Both the position numbers and the translations under genes were made by a program. A DNA stretch of 62,089 bases from Verrucomicrobiales bacterium (GTDB lineage: Bacteria > Verrucomicrobiota > Verrucomicrobiia > Limisphaerales > UBA11320): positions 1-62,089 of the forward strand of contig JAEUHE010000062.1 in assembly GCA_016793885.1 (NCBI GenBank). The letters run 5' to 3'. Within the stretch, counting starts at the first letter, position 1. Each line of letters begins with the position of its first letter. Below are positions 21,960 to 31,362 of the stretch, piece after piece. A model generated the notes under the pieces. The model was not told where the DNA came from and made no database searches. It worked only from the letters and a program-made list of their open reading frames with translations.

Positions 21960-23822
21960 CTAGGGCTTGAACAAGCTCGGCAGCCACAGGGTGAGCGGGG
22001 GGAAGTAGGTGATCACCAGCACCCCCACGATCAACACGAACAGCATCGGCAACACCGCTCGAGTCACCTCGGCCATGCTCTTTTGAAAGCGATAGGAAGC
22101 GAGGAACAGATTCATACCCACGGGCGGCGTGAGGAACCCGAGTTCCATGTTCGCCAGAAACAGGATGCCGAAGTGGAGGGGATCAATTCCAAACCTGGCG
22201 GCCAGCGGAGCCAACAAAGGCACCACCACCACGATGGCTGAGAAAATGTCCATCAGGCATCCCACGACCAGCAAAAAGAGGTTCACGGCCAGCAGAAAGA
22301 CCCACTTGGAATGGATGCGCGTCGTCACCCACTCGACGAGCAGATCGGGCACCTGGGCGTCGATGAGCCAATGGGTAAAACCGAGAGCCACTCCCAGTAT
22401 CAGCAGCACACCCCCGACCAGAAGCCCACACTCCGTCATGACTCGAGGCACGTCCCGAAACCAATGGAGATCGCGGTGAATCACCGCCTGAGTCAGAAAC
22501 GCATAGAGCGTCGTGACCGCAGCCGCCTCCACCGGAGTAGCCCAACCGCTGAAAAGCGCGACGAGAGCAACCACTGGCACCAATATCTCCCACTTGGCCT
22601 CCCAAAGCGCCGCTCGACTTTCGTTCCAACTGAACGTGCGATCGCTGGATTTGTCCTTGGGACCTTGTCGGATCCCCCACCAAGCGGTCAACCCCACCAA
22701 CAGCAAACCGGGGCCGATTCCGGCCAGGAAGATTTGTTGGAGAGTCAGGTCGGCCTGGGCGCTGGTGTTCGCCACGATCACGTACAAGATGAGCGGCAGG
22801 CAGGGAGGGAAGAGCAGCCCCAAAGATCCCGCGCTGGTGAGCAGCCCCAGCGACGCGCGCTCGGAGTAACGCGCCGCGACCAGCACCGGCATCAACAGCC
22901 CGCCGAGGGCCAAGATCGTCACACCCGACGCGCCCGTGAACGATGTGAAAAAGGCGCAGACCAGGGCGGTCACCAGCGCGGGCCCTCCGCGAAACCACCC
23001 GAACCATGACTGAAACACACGAACGAGCCGACGCGAAGCGCCTCCTTCTGCCAGGAAATAGCCAGCCAAAGTGAAGAGCGGAATGCTCGGCAATGTTGAA
23101 TTCGTGACCAGTGAATAGTGCTTGAGGGGCACCACCGCCAGGGGCTCCTCGTGCCCCCAGAAAAGAATCAGGGCCGCGCCGCCCAAGGTCGTGAACACGG
23201 GCGCACCGAAGACCGTGGCGAATCCCAGCACCACCAGGGCCGGGACCATCAGCTTGGAAGGATCGATCCCCCCCCACCGACCCACCCCCGCAATCGCTAA
23301 AGCGATGGCCAAGGTGATCAGTCGCACTGCGGCAGTTTCACCCGAGTGCCAAACCAGTCTCAACGCCACCGCCCCAAACCCAATCGGCATGACCAATTGA
23401 ATCCACCATTTCTGAACCCCATAGGCCAGCTCCTGCCCCAGTCCTTTCTGCGAAATCAGGAAGTCCACGCTGGCAGCACATAAAAAGATGCAAATGGCGG
23501 CGGCCCAGCCCTGACTCAGCACCGACGCCAGAATTTTCCATTGGCCCTTCAACCATTGGGAGATGGGCGAGAGCGACAGCAACCGCTGATCCCGGGCCGC
23601 CAGCGCCCCCCCAAACACCCCCACACACAGCGTCAAATGTTGAACGATCGCGCTGACATTGGAGATGCCCGTCTGCGCCACTTTGCGAAGCACAATCTCC
23701 AAAAGCGGCAGCAGCGTCATTGCTGCCAACGCAACCACCACGAGCGAGTTTTCCGCCTCGCGCAACCATCGCCAAGGACCGGTGATATTCCTCGGGTCCA
23801 CTGTGGGGATTTCAGCGCTCAT
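21960..23822 (-). CDS. TRAP transporter permease, fused small and large subunits (DctQM)
   Basis: This 620-residue protein carries both TRAP membrane subunits. Residues about 15-190 hold four hydrophobic segments of a DctQ-like small subunit (E-N-S-L-V-V-V-A-L-A-A-M then L-R-K). Residues about 195-620 hold the large DctM-type subunit, with repeated G-A-S-G-V-T-I-L-A, L-F-P-P-C-L-P-L-I-L-Y and F-L-T-P-P-V-G-M-N-L-F motifs. It takes up a solute with a sodium or proton gradient together with the binding protein encoded upstream. The gene is last in a minus-strand operon of lipoprotein, binding protein and permease. The substrate is not evident; DctP/TatT types often take organic acids. Confidence 0.88.
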   Translation of the reverse strand: MSAEIPTVDPRNITGPWRWLREAENSLVVVALAAMTLLPLLEIVLRKVAQTGISNVSAIVQHLTLCVGVFGGALAARDQRLLSLSPISQWLKGQWKILASVLSQGWAAAICIFLCAASVDFLISQKGLGQELAYGVQKWWIQLVMPIGFGAVALRLVWHSGETAAVRLITLAIALAIAGVGRWGGIDPSKLMVPALVVLGFATVFGAPVFTTLGGAALILFWGHEEPLAVVPLKHYSLVTNSTLPSIPLFTLAGYFLAEGGASRRLVRVFQSWFGWFRGGPALVTALVCAFFTSFTGASGVTILALGGLLMPVLVAARYSERASLGLLTSAGSLGLLFPPCLPLILYVIVANTSAQADLTLQQIFLAGIGPGLLLVGLTAWWGIRQGPKDKSSDRTFSWNESRAALWEAKWEILVPVVALVALFSGWATPVEAAAVTTLYAFLTQAVIHRDLHWFRDVPRVMTECGLLVGGVLLILGVALGFTHWLIDAQVPDLLVEWVTTRIHSKWVFLLAVNLFLLVVGCLMDIFSAIVVVVPLLAPLAARFGIDPLHFGILFLANMELGFLTPPVGMNLFLASYRFQKSMAEVTRAVLPMLFVLIVGVLVITYFPPLTLWLPSLFKP

Positions 23823-23870
23823 GACAAAGAGGACGAAACGACGAGGCGACTCTTGCGTCTCAGCAGTGAA

Positions 23871-24893
23871 CTAGCGAGCAGCCGGCTTGGATCGAAACTC
23901 CTTCAAGTGGCCATGCACCGCATCATAGAACTCAACGGGAACCACTGGGCCGCGGATCCGATCCTTGATCTGCTCGGCAGCCTCCTCCCAAAGCGCCTGG
24001 TTCTGGGGTGTCACGGGGTGGACGGTGAGCTTCCGCTTCTGCATCGCCACCACCGACTCCACGCCCTCGGCACGCGCCAGTGTCTTCACTTCCTTGCCAG
24101 TGGCCGCGGCAGACTGCAGCAGCTCCGCGCGAATGGCTTCCGGGATCTTCAGCCACGATTCCTTGCGGACGACCAGCGCCCCCACCAAGGGCGCCCAGTT
24201 CAATTCCAGCATAAAGGGCGCGGCCGTATCTATCTGAGTGGCCAAGGCGAAGAAGGGAGGCATGGGTGCCGCGGTGATGATGCCGGTTCCCAGGCTGGAG
24301 AAAATCTCGGTGGGTTCCAAGGACACCGGATTAAAGCGGCCCGCTTTCCAAGCTTCAAACTCGCCTTTGCCGCCGGCCCAGGAAAAGACTTTCAGCTTGC
24401 GCAAATCGTCGGGCTGAATCACCGGCTGCTTCGAAAAAAACCGCACCCAACCGGAGTCAGTCCAGAACAAAACCACAAAACCCTTGGCGTCCATGCGGGA
24501 TTCGAGCATGGGCCTCATCTTCTCGGTGACGAAGTCCACCTCTTCCAGTGATCGAAATGCCATCGGCATGCTCTGCAACGCCACCACCGCGGGCTCGATC
24601 TGGGACAAACCGGCGGCTGTCAGCAACCCGGCTTGGAGATTTCCAGTGGTCATGGCACTGACCATCTCCCCCTCCGAACCCTGTCGACCGTCGGGATACA
24701 CGATGACCTGCACCGATCCGGCGGACACCTTCTGCCACTTGTCCCGAAGTTGGAGCAACTGCTTGTGATACGATGTCCCGCTGGGAGCCAGCGTTCCCAA
24801 CTTGAGAGTCACCTTCTTCTCGGCGGCCGATGTCGGCAGACCCGCGCACAGGCACAGAAGGCTAAGAATCCAACCGATTCGAAATGATTTCAT
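23871..24893 (-). CDS. dctP: TRAP transporter solute-binding protein (DctP family)
   Basis: A 340-residue periplasmic binding protein with signal peptide (ILSLLCLCAGLPTSA). It opens KVTLKLGTLAPSGTSYHKQL, typical of DctP, and has A-M-T-T-G-N-L-Q-A-G and F-W-T-D-S-G-W-V-R-F-F-S segments; the R in W-V-R-F sits in the region where an arginine usually contacts a carboxylate. G-T-G-I-I-T-A-A-P near 200 follows the domain hinge. It lies between the TatT lipoprotein gene (2-base gap) and the permease (48-base gap), so the three are co-transcribed. Presence of TatT suggests the P-T type in which the binding protein may load hydrophobic or lipid ligands. Confidence 0.9.
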   Translation of the reverse strand: MKSFRIGWILSLLCLCAGLPTSAAEKKVTLKLGTLAPSGTSYHKQLLQLRDKWQKVSAGSVQVIVYPDGRQGSEGEMVSAMTTGNLQAGLLTAAGLSQIEPAVVALQSMPMAFRSLEEVDFVTEKMRPMLESRMDAKGFVVLFWTDSGWVRFFSKQPVIQPDDLRKLKVFSWAGGKGEFEAWKAGRFNPVSLEPTEIFSSLGTGIITAAPMPPFFALATQIDTAAPFMLELNWAPLVGALVVRKESWLKIPEAIRAELLQSAAATGKEVKTLARAEGVESVVAMQKRKLTVHPVTPQNQALWEEAAEQIKDRIRGPVVPVEFYDAVHGHLKEFRSKPAAR

Positions 24894-24895
24894 GA

Positions 24896-25837
24896 CTAGG
24901 GTTTCGCTTTTTCAACAAAGAGTTCATCGAGGCGTCCCAGGAGCCAGCGGGCGCGACGCTGCATGACCAGGTTCTCAAGCCGCCACTCCTCGCGGGCGTC
25001 GGCATCCACTTTCAAAGCTTGCTGAAGCAGCGACTCGAACTGGGCTCGATCGTTCTGCGGCACGCAGACCGCCTCCGCCAGGCCAAGATAAGGCCCGGCG
25101 AGTTTACCTTCGGACAGCTGGACGACCCGATCAAAATGACGCCGGGCGTTCACCGGAGCCTCCGGATTGCTCCCCGGCCGAATCATCTCATACTGGATAA
25201 ACAACCCGTGGATCGCCCCATAGTTCCATCCTTCGTCCAAGGCGAGGGCTCGCTCCAGCACCGCTTCAACCAAGGGCAACTCCCCAATCAGATCCGGCTG
25301 ATCCTTCGACTGGGCTATCGCGGCCGCCCAAGCCGCACCGGTCCAGAACAGCAAGGGAACATCCTGACGCTTCGCCGCGTTCACCGCTCCCTTGGGATCG
25401 GCCCTTAAGTTCTTCTCAAAGCCTGGGTGGCGGACCTCCAGGCCGCGCAATCCATGGTTGCGGGCGCGCAGATAGAGACGACGGGCGCGCTGCTTTAAGG
25501 CTTCACTCGCGGCAAAGTCGTCGGCCTCGCGCTGATCGGCCTCCTGCTGCACAAAGGCATACGCATATTGCACAAACCCGGCGGCGGCCGCGCGCCGAAG
25601 CTCCACATGATTCGGGCTCTCAGCCAGCAGCGTCTCCATCGTCTTCAAGCTGAACGGCGCAGCCTGAGCGATCAGGTCTGGATCCTCGTCGCTGGAGAAA
25701 GTCTTCCCGCCCGCCGCCAGAGCATCTCCCAGTCGGTTCACCGCCAGGCGCTTGATCGAACACCCGGGCATGAGCAACCCCAGCACTAAGAGTAAATAAC
25801 TGCATTGAACCCACCGCATAATCTTAGGTCTCACCAT
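24896..25837 (-). CDS. TatT-like TRAP-associated lipoprotein
   Basis: This 313-residue protein has a signal peptide with lipobox LLMPGC (Cys about 26, or 20 if translation starts at the second Met). The rest is helical with TPR-like pairs (L-R-R-A-A-A-A-G-F-V-Q-Y-A-Y-A-F, L-P-L-V-E-A-V-L-E-R-A-L-A-L-D-E-G-W). The TatT family of Treponema and Gram-negatives forms a trimer that docks the binding protein. Here it is the first gene of the TRAP operon, two bases before dctP, matching that partnership. The family is recognised by position and by the segment W-T-G-A-A-W-A-A-A-I. Confidence 0.82.
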   Translation of the reverse strand: MVRPKIMRWVQCSYLLLVLGLLMPGCSIKRLAVNRLGDALAAGGKTFSSDEDPDLIAQAAPFSLKTMETLLAESPNHVELRRAAAAGFVQYAYAFVQQEADQREADDFAASEALKQRARRLYLRARNHGLRGLEVRHPGFEKNLRADPKGAVNAAKRQDVPLLFWTGAAWAAAIAQSKDQPDLIGELPLVEAVLERALALDEGWNYGAIHGLFIQYEMIRPGSNPEAPVNARRHFDRVVQLSEGKLAGPYLGLAEAVCVPQNDRAQFESLLQQALKVDADAREEWRLENLVMQRRARWLLGRLDELFVEKAKP

Positions 25838-26056
25838 GAATGACTCCTCTTTTTAATCGGCCCGGAACAGTTTGACCATAGTTTCTTTGCCCAGGGCAGC
25901 TCCATGGAGTGCTGTAGCCCGCTACAGCTTTTCAGCGCCCCCGGAGGGGAGATGCAGGCTGTCCGTTGAGTCCGTCCCGAGCCGGACGGATCCGGGAACC
26001 TCCCACCTCCACACCAAGCTGTTCAACCGTCAAAAAGTCATCCAAGCTCCCCTCCC

Positions 26057-27424
26057 ATGAAACACTTCCGCAGCCTCTGGATCCCGTTGATCCTCGCCCT
26101 GATCGAGCTCGGATGCCCCCCGGCGAGATGCTCCGCCGAGCCGGTCTGGAAGGCAGGTTTGGCCCGACGAAACATCACCCCCACCGAGCCGCTCTGGCTC
26201 AGTGGCTATGGATCGCGTGACCACACGTCGGAAGGAACCCGGCTGCCGCTCTGGGGTAAAGTGCTCGCCCTGGAATCGGCCGACGGGCAGCGCGCAATGA
26301 TCATCAGTTTGGACGTGGTCGGGCTGGACCGGGAAACCGCCCAACAGGTTCGGCAAGAACTCCAAGCCAAAGCTGGAATTCAGGCAGATCGGATCGCCAT
26401 CTGCAGCTCCCACACCCACACCGGGCCGGTGGTAGGCCGCAACCTGGACACGATGTACTTTTTCTCCGCCGAGGAGGGTGCCAAGATCAAACGTTACACC
26501 CACCGCCTGCAGGAACATTTGATCCAGGCCGGCGAGGAGGCCGTTCGAAATCTGACCAACGCACACCTATCCTGGGGCGTCGGCTGGGAAAATTTCGGCG
26601 TGAACCGGCGAAACAATCCCGAGCCCTTGGTGCGAGCTCATCGGGCTGCGGGTAAATTGAGAGGGCCGGTCGACTATGATGTGCCAATCCTCCGGATCAC
26701 CGATGCCCAAGATCAACTCACCGCGCTGATCTTCGGCTACGCCTGCCATGCCACCGTCCTGGATGATTATCTCTTCTCCGGAGACTATCCCGGATTCGCT
26801 CAAGCCGAGCTGGAGCGCCGTCACCCGGGAGTTCAGGCGATGTTCTTAGCCGGCTGCGGAGCCGACATCAATCCCCTGCCGCGACGCACCCCGGAGTTGG
26901 CCGAAGCCTACGGACGTCGGCTGGCCGAAGCGGTGCTTCGCACCACTGAAGGGGTGCTGACGCGTCTGCCGCCTCAACTGGAGTTAGGCGCCTCCGAAAT
27001 CGAACTCCCGTACGACACCCTCCCCTCCAGAGAATCGCTGGAGGAGAAGGCCAAATCGGCTGACAAATACGTGGTGGCCTACGCCAAGAAGATGCTCCGA
27101 GAACTGGACAGCCGCGCAGCGCTTCCCAAGAGCTACCCGTATCCCCTCTCCGTCTGGCGACTGGGCGGCCAACTCACGTGGATCGCCCTCGGCGGCGAAG
27201 TGGTGGTGGATTATTCACTGCGTTTGAAACGAGAACTGGGACCCGGCACCTGGGTATCGGCCTACAGCCACGATGTCATGGCGTACATCCCCTCGAAACG
27301 GGTCTGGGATGAGGGTGGCTATGAGGGCGGCGGAGCCATGATCTACTACGGCCTCCCCACCCGCTGGGCCGGCGACGCCGAAGAGCGCATCATCGAAGCG
27401 GTGAAGAAGCTCACGCCGAGGTAG
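26057..27424 (+). CDS. Exported ceramidase-family (neutral/alkaline ceramidase N-terminal) protein
   Basis: The 455-residue protein has a signal peptide (cleaved near CSA). It shows the conserved blocks of PF04734: AGLARRNITPTEPLWLSGYG, CSSHTHTGP (zinc-binding His), G-Y-A-C-H-A-T-V-L, L-A-G-C-G-A-D-I-N-P and the C-terminal W-I-A-L-G-G-E-V-V-V-D-Y. It is shorter than true ceramidases, as it lacks the C-terminal domain, as usual in planctomycetal and verrucomicrobial members. It may act on a lipid or sugar amide. It is divergently oriented to the TRAP operon; the 219-base gap (25838-26056) would hold both promoters. Confidence 0.85.
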   Translation: MKHFRSLWIPLILALIELGCPPARCSAEPVWKAGLARRNITPTEPLWLSGYGSRDHTSEGTRLPLWGKVLALESADGQRAMIISLDVVGLDRETAQQVRQELQAKAGIQADRIAICSSHTHTGPVVGRNLDTMYFFSAEEGAKIKRYTHRLQEHLIQAGEEAVRNLTNAHLSWGVGWENFGVNRRNNPEPLVRAHRAAGKLRGPVDYDVPILRITDAQDQLTALIFGYACHATVLDDYLFSGDYPGFAQAELERRHPGVQAMFLAGCGADINPLPRRTPELAEAYGRRLAEAVLRTTEGVLTRLPPQLELGASEIELPYDTLPSRESLEEKAKSADKYVVAYAKKMLRELDSRAALPKSYPYPLSVWRLGGQLTWIALGGEVVVDYSLRLKRELGPGTWVSAYSHDVMAYIPSKRVWDEGGYEGGGAMIYYGLPTRWAGDAEERIIEAVKKLTPR

Positions 27425-27577
27425 GTGGTAGGTGGTAGGTTGTCGAAAACTTCGTCGAGTGCGGCTCTTTCCGCCGCCGATGGGCCCAGAGGGCCCACGC
27501 TACATTTGAACAAGAGTGACGAGTGACGAGTGATGAGTTCCTCGACGGCCGACACATGCCAACTGCCAACTGACAAC
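27421..27577. repeat. Three different heptamer tandem repeats
   Basis: GTAGGTG-GTAGGTG-GTAGGTT (27421-27441), GAGTGAC-GAGTGAC-GAGTGAT (27514-27534) and TGCCAAC-TGCCAAC-TGACAAC (27557-27577) all have a 7-base unit and three copies, the last one mutated. A GGGCCCAGAGGGCCC palindrome sits between the first two (27482-27496). The pattern resembles short tandemly repeated repetitive sequences of cyanobacteria. Confidence 0.55.
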
Positions 27578-27593
27578 CGCCCCCTTCCCCCAC

Positions 27594-29768
27594 TCACCGC
27601 TTCTTCAGTCCGGCCGGTCGGGGGGCGAGCTTCACTTGCGGGTAACGCCGCTTGCCGGATCGTCCCTTGGCCTTCGCCTTGGCTTCCGCCGTTCCGGCGG
27701 ATGCAGCCAACGACATCGACATGAAATCGCGCTGCGAGTCGCGTTCGGTCTTCACTTTGCGTGAACGCGAAGCCGCCCGCCGATACGAACCGTCCGATTC
27801 GAGAAAATGAGTCCGCGCCGTGTCCTCCAACATGGTCTTCAAGATCTCGTTGCGGACGCGATCCGCTAAATTGCCGTCCTCGACGGGGAAAACCACTTCG
27901 ATACGACGAAAGAAATTTCGCGGCATCCAGTCGGCACTGCCCAGGTACACCTCCGGCTGACAGGCGTTCTCGAAGGCAATGATCCGGCTATGCTCGAGAA
28001 AGCGCCCCACCAGACTGCGCACGCGAATGTTCTCACTCACCCCTTTCACCCCGGGCCGCAAACAGCAGATTCCCCGAACAATCAGCTCGATCTTCACCCC
28101 GGCCCTGGAGGCCTCATACAACGCCTCAATAATCTGGCGATCCACCAGGGAATTCATCTTGGCCACGATCCCGGAGACCAACCCCTTTCGAGCATGATCG
28201 GCCTCTCGATGAATCAGCTCCAGCAGCCTCGAATGCAGCTGAAAGGGAGCCACCAACAATTTCCGGGTTTCCTGAAACTGACAAACACCCGTCAGGAGGT
28301 TGAATAGATTGGTGACGTCTTCCCCGTAATCAACACGGCTGGTCATCAGTCCGAGGTCGGTGTAGAACCGGGCGGTAGTCGCATTGTAGTTGCCCGTCCC
28401 GACATGCACGTAGCGCCGAATGCCATCCTCGTCGTTCCGCACGATGAGCGTCATCTTCGCGTGGATCTTGTATCCCACCAGCCCATAAACCACATGGACC
28501 CCAGCTTCCTCAAGCTGCCGTGCCCATTGAATGTTGTTCGCCTCATCAAAACGGGCCCGCAACTCCACCACCGCTGTGACCTGCTTGCCATTTTGCACCG
28601 CGCGCATCAAGGCGCCCACAATGCGGGTGTCGCCACCGGTTCGGTACAGCGTGGTCTTAATCGCCAGCACGCTCGGATCGACCGCCGCCTGCTCGAGCAA
28701 AGCGATCACACTCTCGAAATGTTCGTAGGGATGATGCAGCAGAACATCGCGCTGCCGCAGAGCCGAAAATAAATCGGACTCGTCACGAAGCGCCGCAGAG
28801 AGGGGAGCCACAAAGGGGGCAAACCTCAGCTCCGGCGAATGATCCCCCTCACAGATCGCCATCAAGCGCGTCGGATTCAGCGGGCCGTCAATGACGTAGA
28901 GATCCTCTTCCGTCAGGTGAAGTGTTCCCAACAACGCATGGCGCATGTCCTGGGGCGTATCCTGCTCCACCTCCAAACGCACCGCATCGCCTCGCCGCCG
29001 GTTGTGCAATTCGTTCTCCACCGCGTGGAGTAGGTTGTCCACATCCTCCTCGTCAATGTAGAGCTCGCTATTCCGCGTCACTCGAAACTGCCAATAACCC
29101 AAGATACGTGTGCCGGGAAATAGGTCGGCAAGAAAATGCCCGATCAACCTTCCCAGAAAGACATAATCCTGCGAGTGCCCTTCCTCGCGAGGCAGCTTCA
29201 CCAACCGGGGAAGCACGCGCGGGGTCTGAACGACGGCCATATGCTTCAGCACCTGCCCCGCCTGGGCCATCTCCAACTGAACAATGGTGTTGAGGGATTT
29301 GTTGAGCAGTTGCGGGAACGGATGCGCCGGATCGATCGCCAGGGGGGTCAGAACGGGACGGACCTGGTTGAAGTAGTACTGCTCCAGCCATTGAGAGTCC
29401 TGGCTGTCCAGCTGCGACGGATCCAGAAAACGGATACCCTCCGCCTCCAGCGCCGGAACCAGGTCTTCACGCCAACAACGATACTGATCCTCCACCATGC
29501 GACGCACCCGCCGCTGCACCGCGCGAAAGGTCTCGGTAGCCGTGAGGCCATCGACGGAACGCTCCACAACATCACTCTCGATCTGCTGCTTGACCCCCGC
29601 CACACGCACCTCAAAGAACTCGTCGAGATTGGAGCAGGTGATGCAGAAAAACTTAACCCGCTCCAGGAGGGGATTCCGCTTCTCCAAGGCCTCATCGAGA
29701 ACCCGCTGGTTAAACTCCAGCCAGCTCAGCTCCCGATTGATAAAATGCTTGGGTCCGTAGGATTTCAT
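27594..29768 (-). CDS. ppk1: Polyphosphate kinase 1
   Basis: This ~724-residue enzyme polymerises the terminal phosphate of ATP into polyphosphate. ATG 29768 (MKSYGPKHFINRELSWLEFN) begins the canonical PPK1 N-terminus; a further in-frame Met lies 11 codons upstream. The phosphorylated-histidine motif YVHVGTGNYNA and the second His motif FLEHSRIIAFEN are both present, with the A-I-K-T-T-L-Y-R-T-G-G and P-Y-E-H-F motifs of the PLDc-like active site. The C-terminus is extended by about 45 Lys/Arg/Ala-rich residues (KAKAKGRSGKRR), probably disordered. It precedes aroB on the same strand, but the gap of 83 bases leaves linkage open. Confidence 0.95.
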   Translation of the reverse strand: MKSYGPKHFINRELSWLEFNQRVLDEALEKRNPLLERVKFFCITCSNLDEFFEVRVAGVKQQIESDVVERSVDGLTATETFRAVQRRVRRMVEDQYRCWREDLVPALEAEGIRFLDPSQLDSQDSQWLEQYYFNQVRPVLTPLAIDPAHPFPQLLNKSLNTIVQLEMAQAGQVLKHMAVVQTPRVLPRLVKLPREEGHSQDYVFLGRLIGHFLADLFPGTRILGYWQFRVTRNSELYIDEEDVDNLLHAVENELHNRRRGDAVRLEVEQDTPQDMRHALLGTLHLTEEDLYVIDGPLNPTRLMAICEGDHSPELRFAPFVAPLSAALRDESDLFSALRQRDVLLHHPYEHFESVIALLEQAAVDPSVLAIKTTLYRTGGDTRIVGALMRAVQNGKQVTAVVELRARFDEANNIQWARQLEEAGVHVVYGLVGYKIHAKMTLIVRNDEDGIRRYVHVGTGNYNATTARFYTDLGLMTSRVDYGEDVTNLFNLLTGVCQFQETRKLLVAPFQLHSRLLELIHREADHARKGLVSGIVAKMNSLVDRQIIEALYEASRAGVKIELIVRGICCLRPGVKGVSENIRVRSLVGRFLEHSRIIAFENACQPEVYLGSADWMPRNFFRRIEVVFPVEDGNLADRVRNEILKTMLEDTARTHFLESDGSYRRAASRSRKVKTERDSQRDFMSMSLAASAGTAEAKAKAKGRSGKRRYPQVKLAPRPAGLKKR

Positions 29769-29851
29769 GCGTCGCGTCACTCTTCGCCACCAAACCGCCA
29801 AAAGAACGTGAGTCTACTGCCGCCTAACGACCGAGCAAAGTGACAATCCGG

Positions 29852-30934
29852 TTACGAACCAAGCACTTCGTCCAGAAGCGCAGCGGAGACTTTCTGTCCC
29901 CACCGAACCTCGCCAATCCGGGTGGCGAGCACAAATTTCACCTCGCCCTGGCTGACTTTCTTGTCCAGCTTCATCGCGTCGCGGAGCCGGACCTGAAAAG
30001 CCCGAGTCATCGGCAGCGCAGTCGGCAGCCCGGCCCGACGGAACAATTCGCGGATCCGCGCCACTTCCCCCCCCGACAAACCTGTGAGTCGCGAGGACAG
30101 TTGGGCGGCTTTCACCTGCCCAACAGAGATCGCCTCGCCATGCAAAAACTTGCCATAGCCCGAGATCGCCTCGATCGCATGGCCAATGGTATGGCCGAAG
30201 TTCAAAATCGCCCGGAGCCCGGTTTCCGTTTCGTCCTGACTCACCACCTCCGCTTTGATCTCGCACGAGCGCGCAACAATCCGCGTGAGCAACGCTGGGT
30301 CGCGACGCAGAATTCGTGGCATTTCCTTCTCCAAGAGCCGAAACAGCCGCGCATCGTAAATGATGCCGTACTTGATCACCTCGGCAAGCCCTGCTCGAAA
30401 CTCGCGCTCCGGAAGGGTTTTGAACGTGTCCAGATCGCAGAGGACCAACCGAGGCTGGTAGAACGCGCCCACCAAATTCTTACCCGCCGCCAGGTTCACT
30501 CCAGTCTTCCCGCCGACGGAACTATCCACCTGAGCCAGCAGCGTCGTCGGGATCTGGATGAACGGGATGCCGCGAAGATACGTCGCCGCCACGAACCCCG
30601 CCAAATCCCCGACAACTCCCCCACCCAGAGCGACGATGCAGGACTTTCGTTCCAAACGATGCTTGGCCAGCAGGTCATAGCACCGCTCCACATTGCGAAG
30701 CCGCTTGGCCGATTCGCCCGCAGGAATGGTGACCAGCGTCGCTTCCACTCCCGCCTCCTTCAGGCTTTTCATGACCCGAGCCGCGTACAGGGGCGCCACG
30801 CGGACATCGCTGATCACCGCACAGCGAGCCCCTAACTTAAGGGAGGCGTAGTGCCGACCTAGCCCCGCCAAAAGGCCGGAACCAACCTGAATCGAATAAC
30901 TACGGGAACCAAGGGCGACTGCAACGCGCTTCAT
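29852..30934 (-). CDS. aroB: 3-dehydroquinate synthase
   Basis: This 360-residue protein converts DAHP to 3-dehydroquinate, the second step of the shikimate pathway. The NAD-binding GGGVVGDLAGFVAATYLRG, the QVDSSVGGKTGVN phosphate-binding loop and the zinc site (NFGHTIGHAIEA with E and two His) are all visible at about 100-260. The length is typical. No other aromatic-pathway gene is next to it. Downstream on the same strand lies ppk1. Confidence 0.95.
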   Translation of the reverse strand: MKRVAVALGSRSYSIQVGSGLLAGLGRHYASLKLGARCAVISDVRVAPLYAARVMKSLKEAGVEATLVTIPAGESAKRLRNVERCYDLLAKHRLERKSCIVALGGGVVGDLAGFVAATYLRGIPFIQIPTTLLAQVDSSVGGKTGVNLAAGKNLVGAFYQPRLVLCDLDTFKTLPEREFRAGLAEVIKYGIIYDARLFRLLEKEMPRILRRDPALLTRIVARSCEIKAEVVSQDETETGLRAILNFGHTIGHAIEAISGYGKFLHGEAISVGQVKAAQLSSRLTGLSGGEVARIRELFRRAGLPTALPMTRAFQVRLRDAMKLDKKVSQGEVKFVLATRIGEVRWGQKVSAALLDEVLGS

Positions 30935-31025
30935 GCAGAGAACCCTAGAGCAAAGCCCCGCGGCGAGCCAGCGTTTCCATTACGGGGGCTATGGGGAGTG
31001 AATTGAAGTGGGTAGCATGGGAGCG

Positions 31026-31307
31026 TGATCTCAGCTCCGCTGGGTGGACTTACGCGGTAGCGGGCGCTCATCCTTATCTTCAAAATGGGGACTAGAAAAG
31101 CAGGGCAATGCCGGCGTTTCTCACTTTGTCGGCAGGGCCCGAACCCGGAGGGTTCAAAGAGATCTAGCCGGGGGTGTCGCTGCGCTCCACACCCCGGCTA
31201 CCCTCTTTGAACCCTGTGGGTTCTCGGCTTCGGCCTCAGGAACTCATGCGAAGAAGTGAGGATCCCCTACAACTTCTTCAGTCCTCCTTTTGGACCTAAA
31301 GATGAGA
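31026..31307. repeat. Palindromic repeat A, copy 2
   Basis: The copy begins GATCTCAGCTCCGCTGGG and includes arms CCCGAACCCGGAGGGTTC (about 31138) and GAACCCTGTGGGTTCTCGG (about 31210), plus GGGGACTAG/CAGTCCTCC outer arms. It is about 280 bp and lacks the extra central block of copy 1 (13715-14166). It occupies most of the gene-free stretch 30935-31362. Confidence 0.5.
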
Positions 31308-31362
31308 GAGGGCCGCCGCAATCCGTACACCTCGTTCCCCACAACCGGAGCCCAACCCTCCC

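Noticed and set aside
22183-23277. 364-residue minus frame inside the TRAP permease
   Set aside because: Out-of-frame shadow rich in Arg/Gly, no hydrophobic pattern, overlaps the DctQM gene fully.
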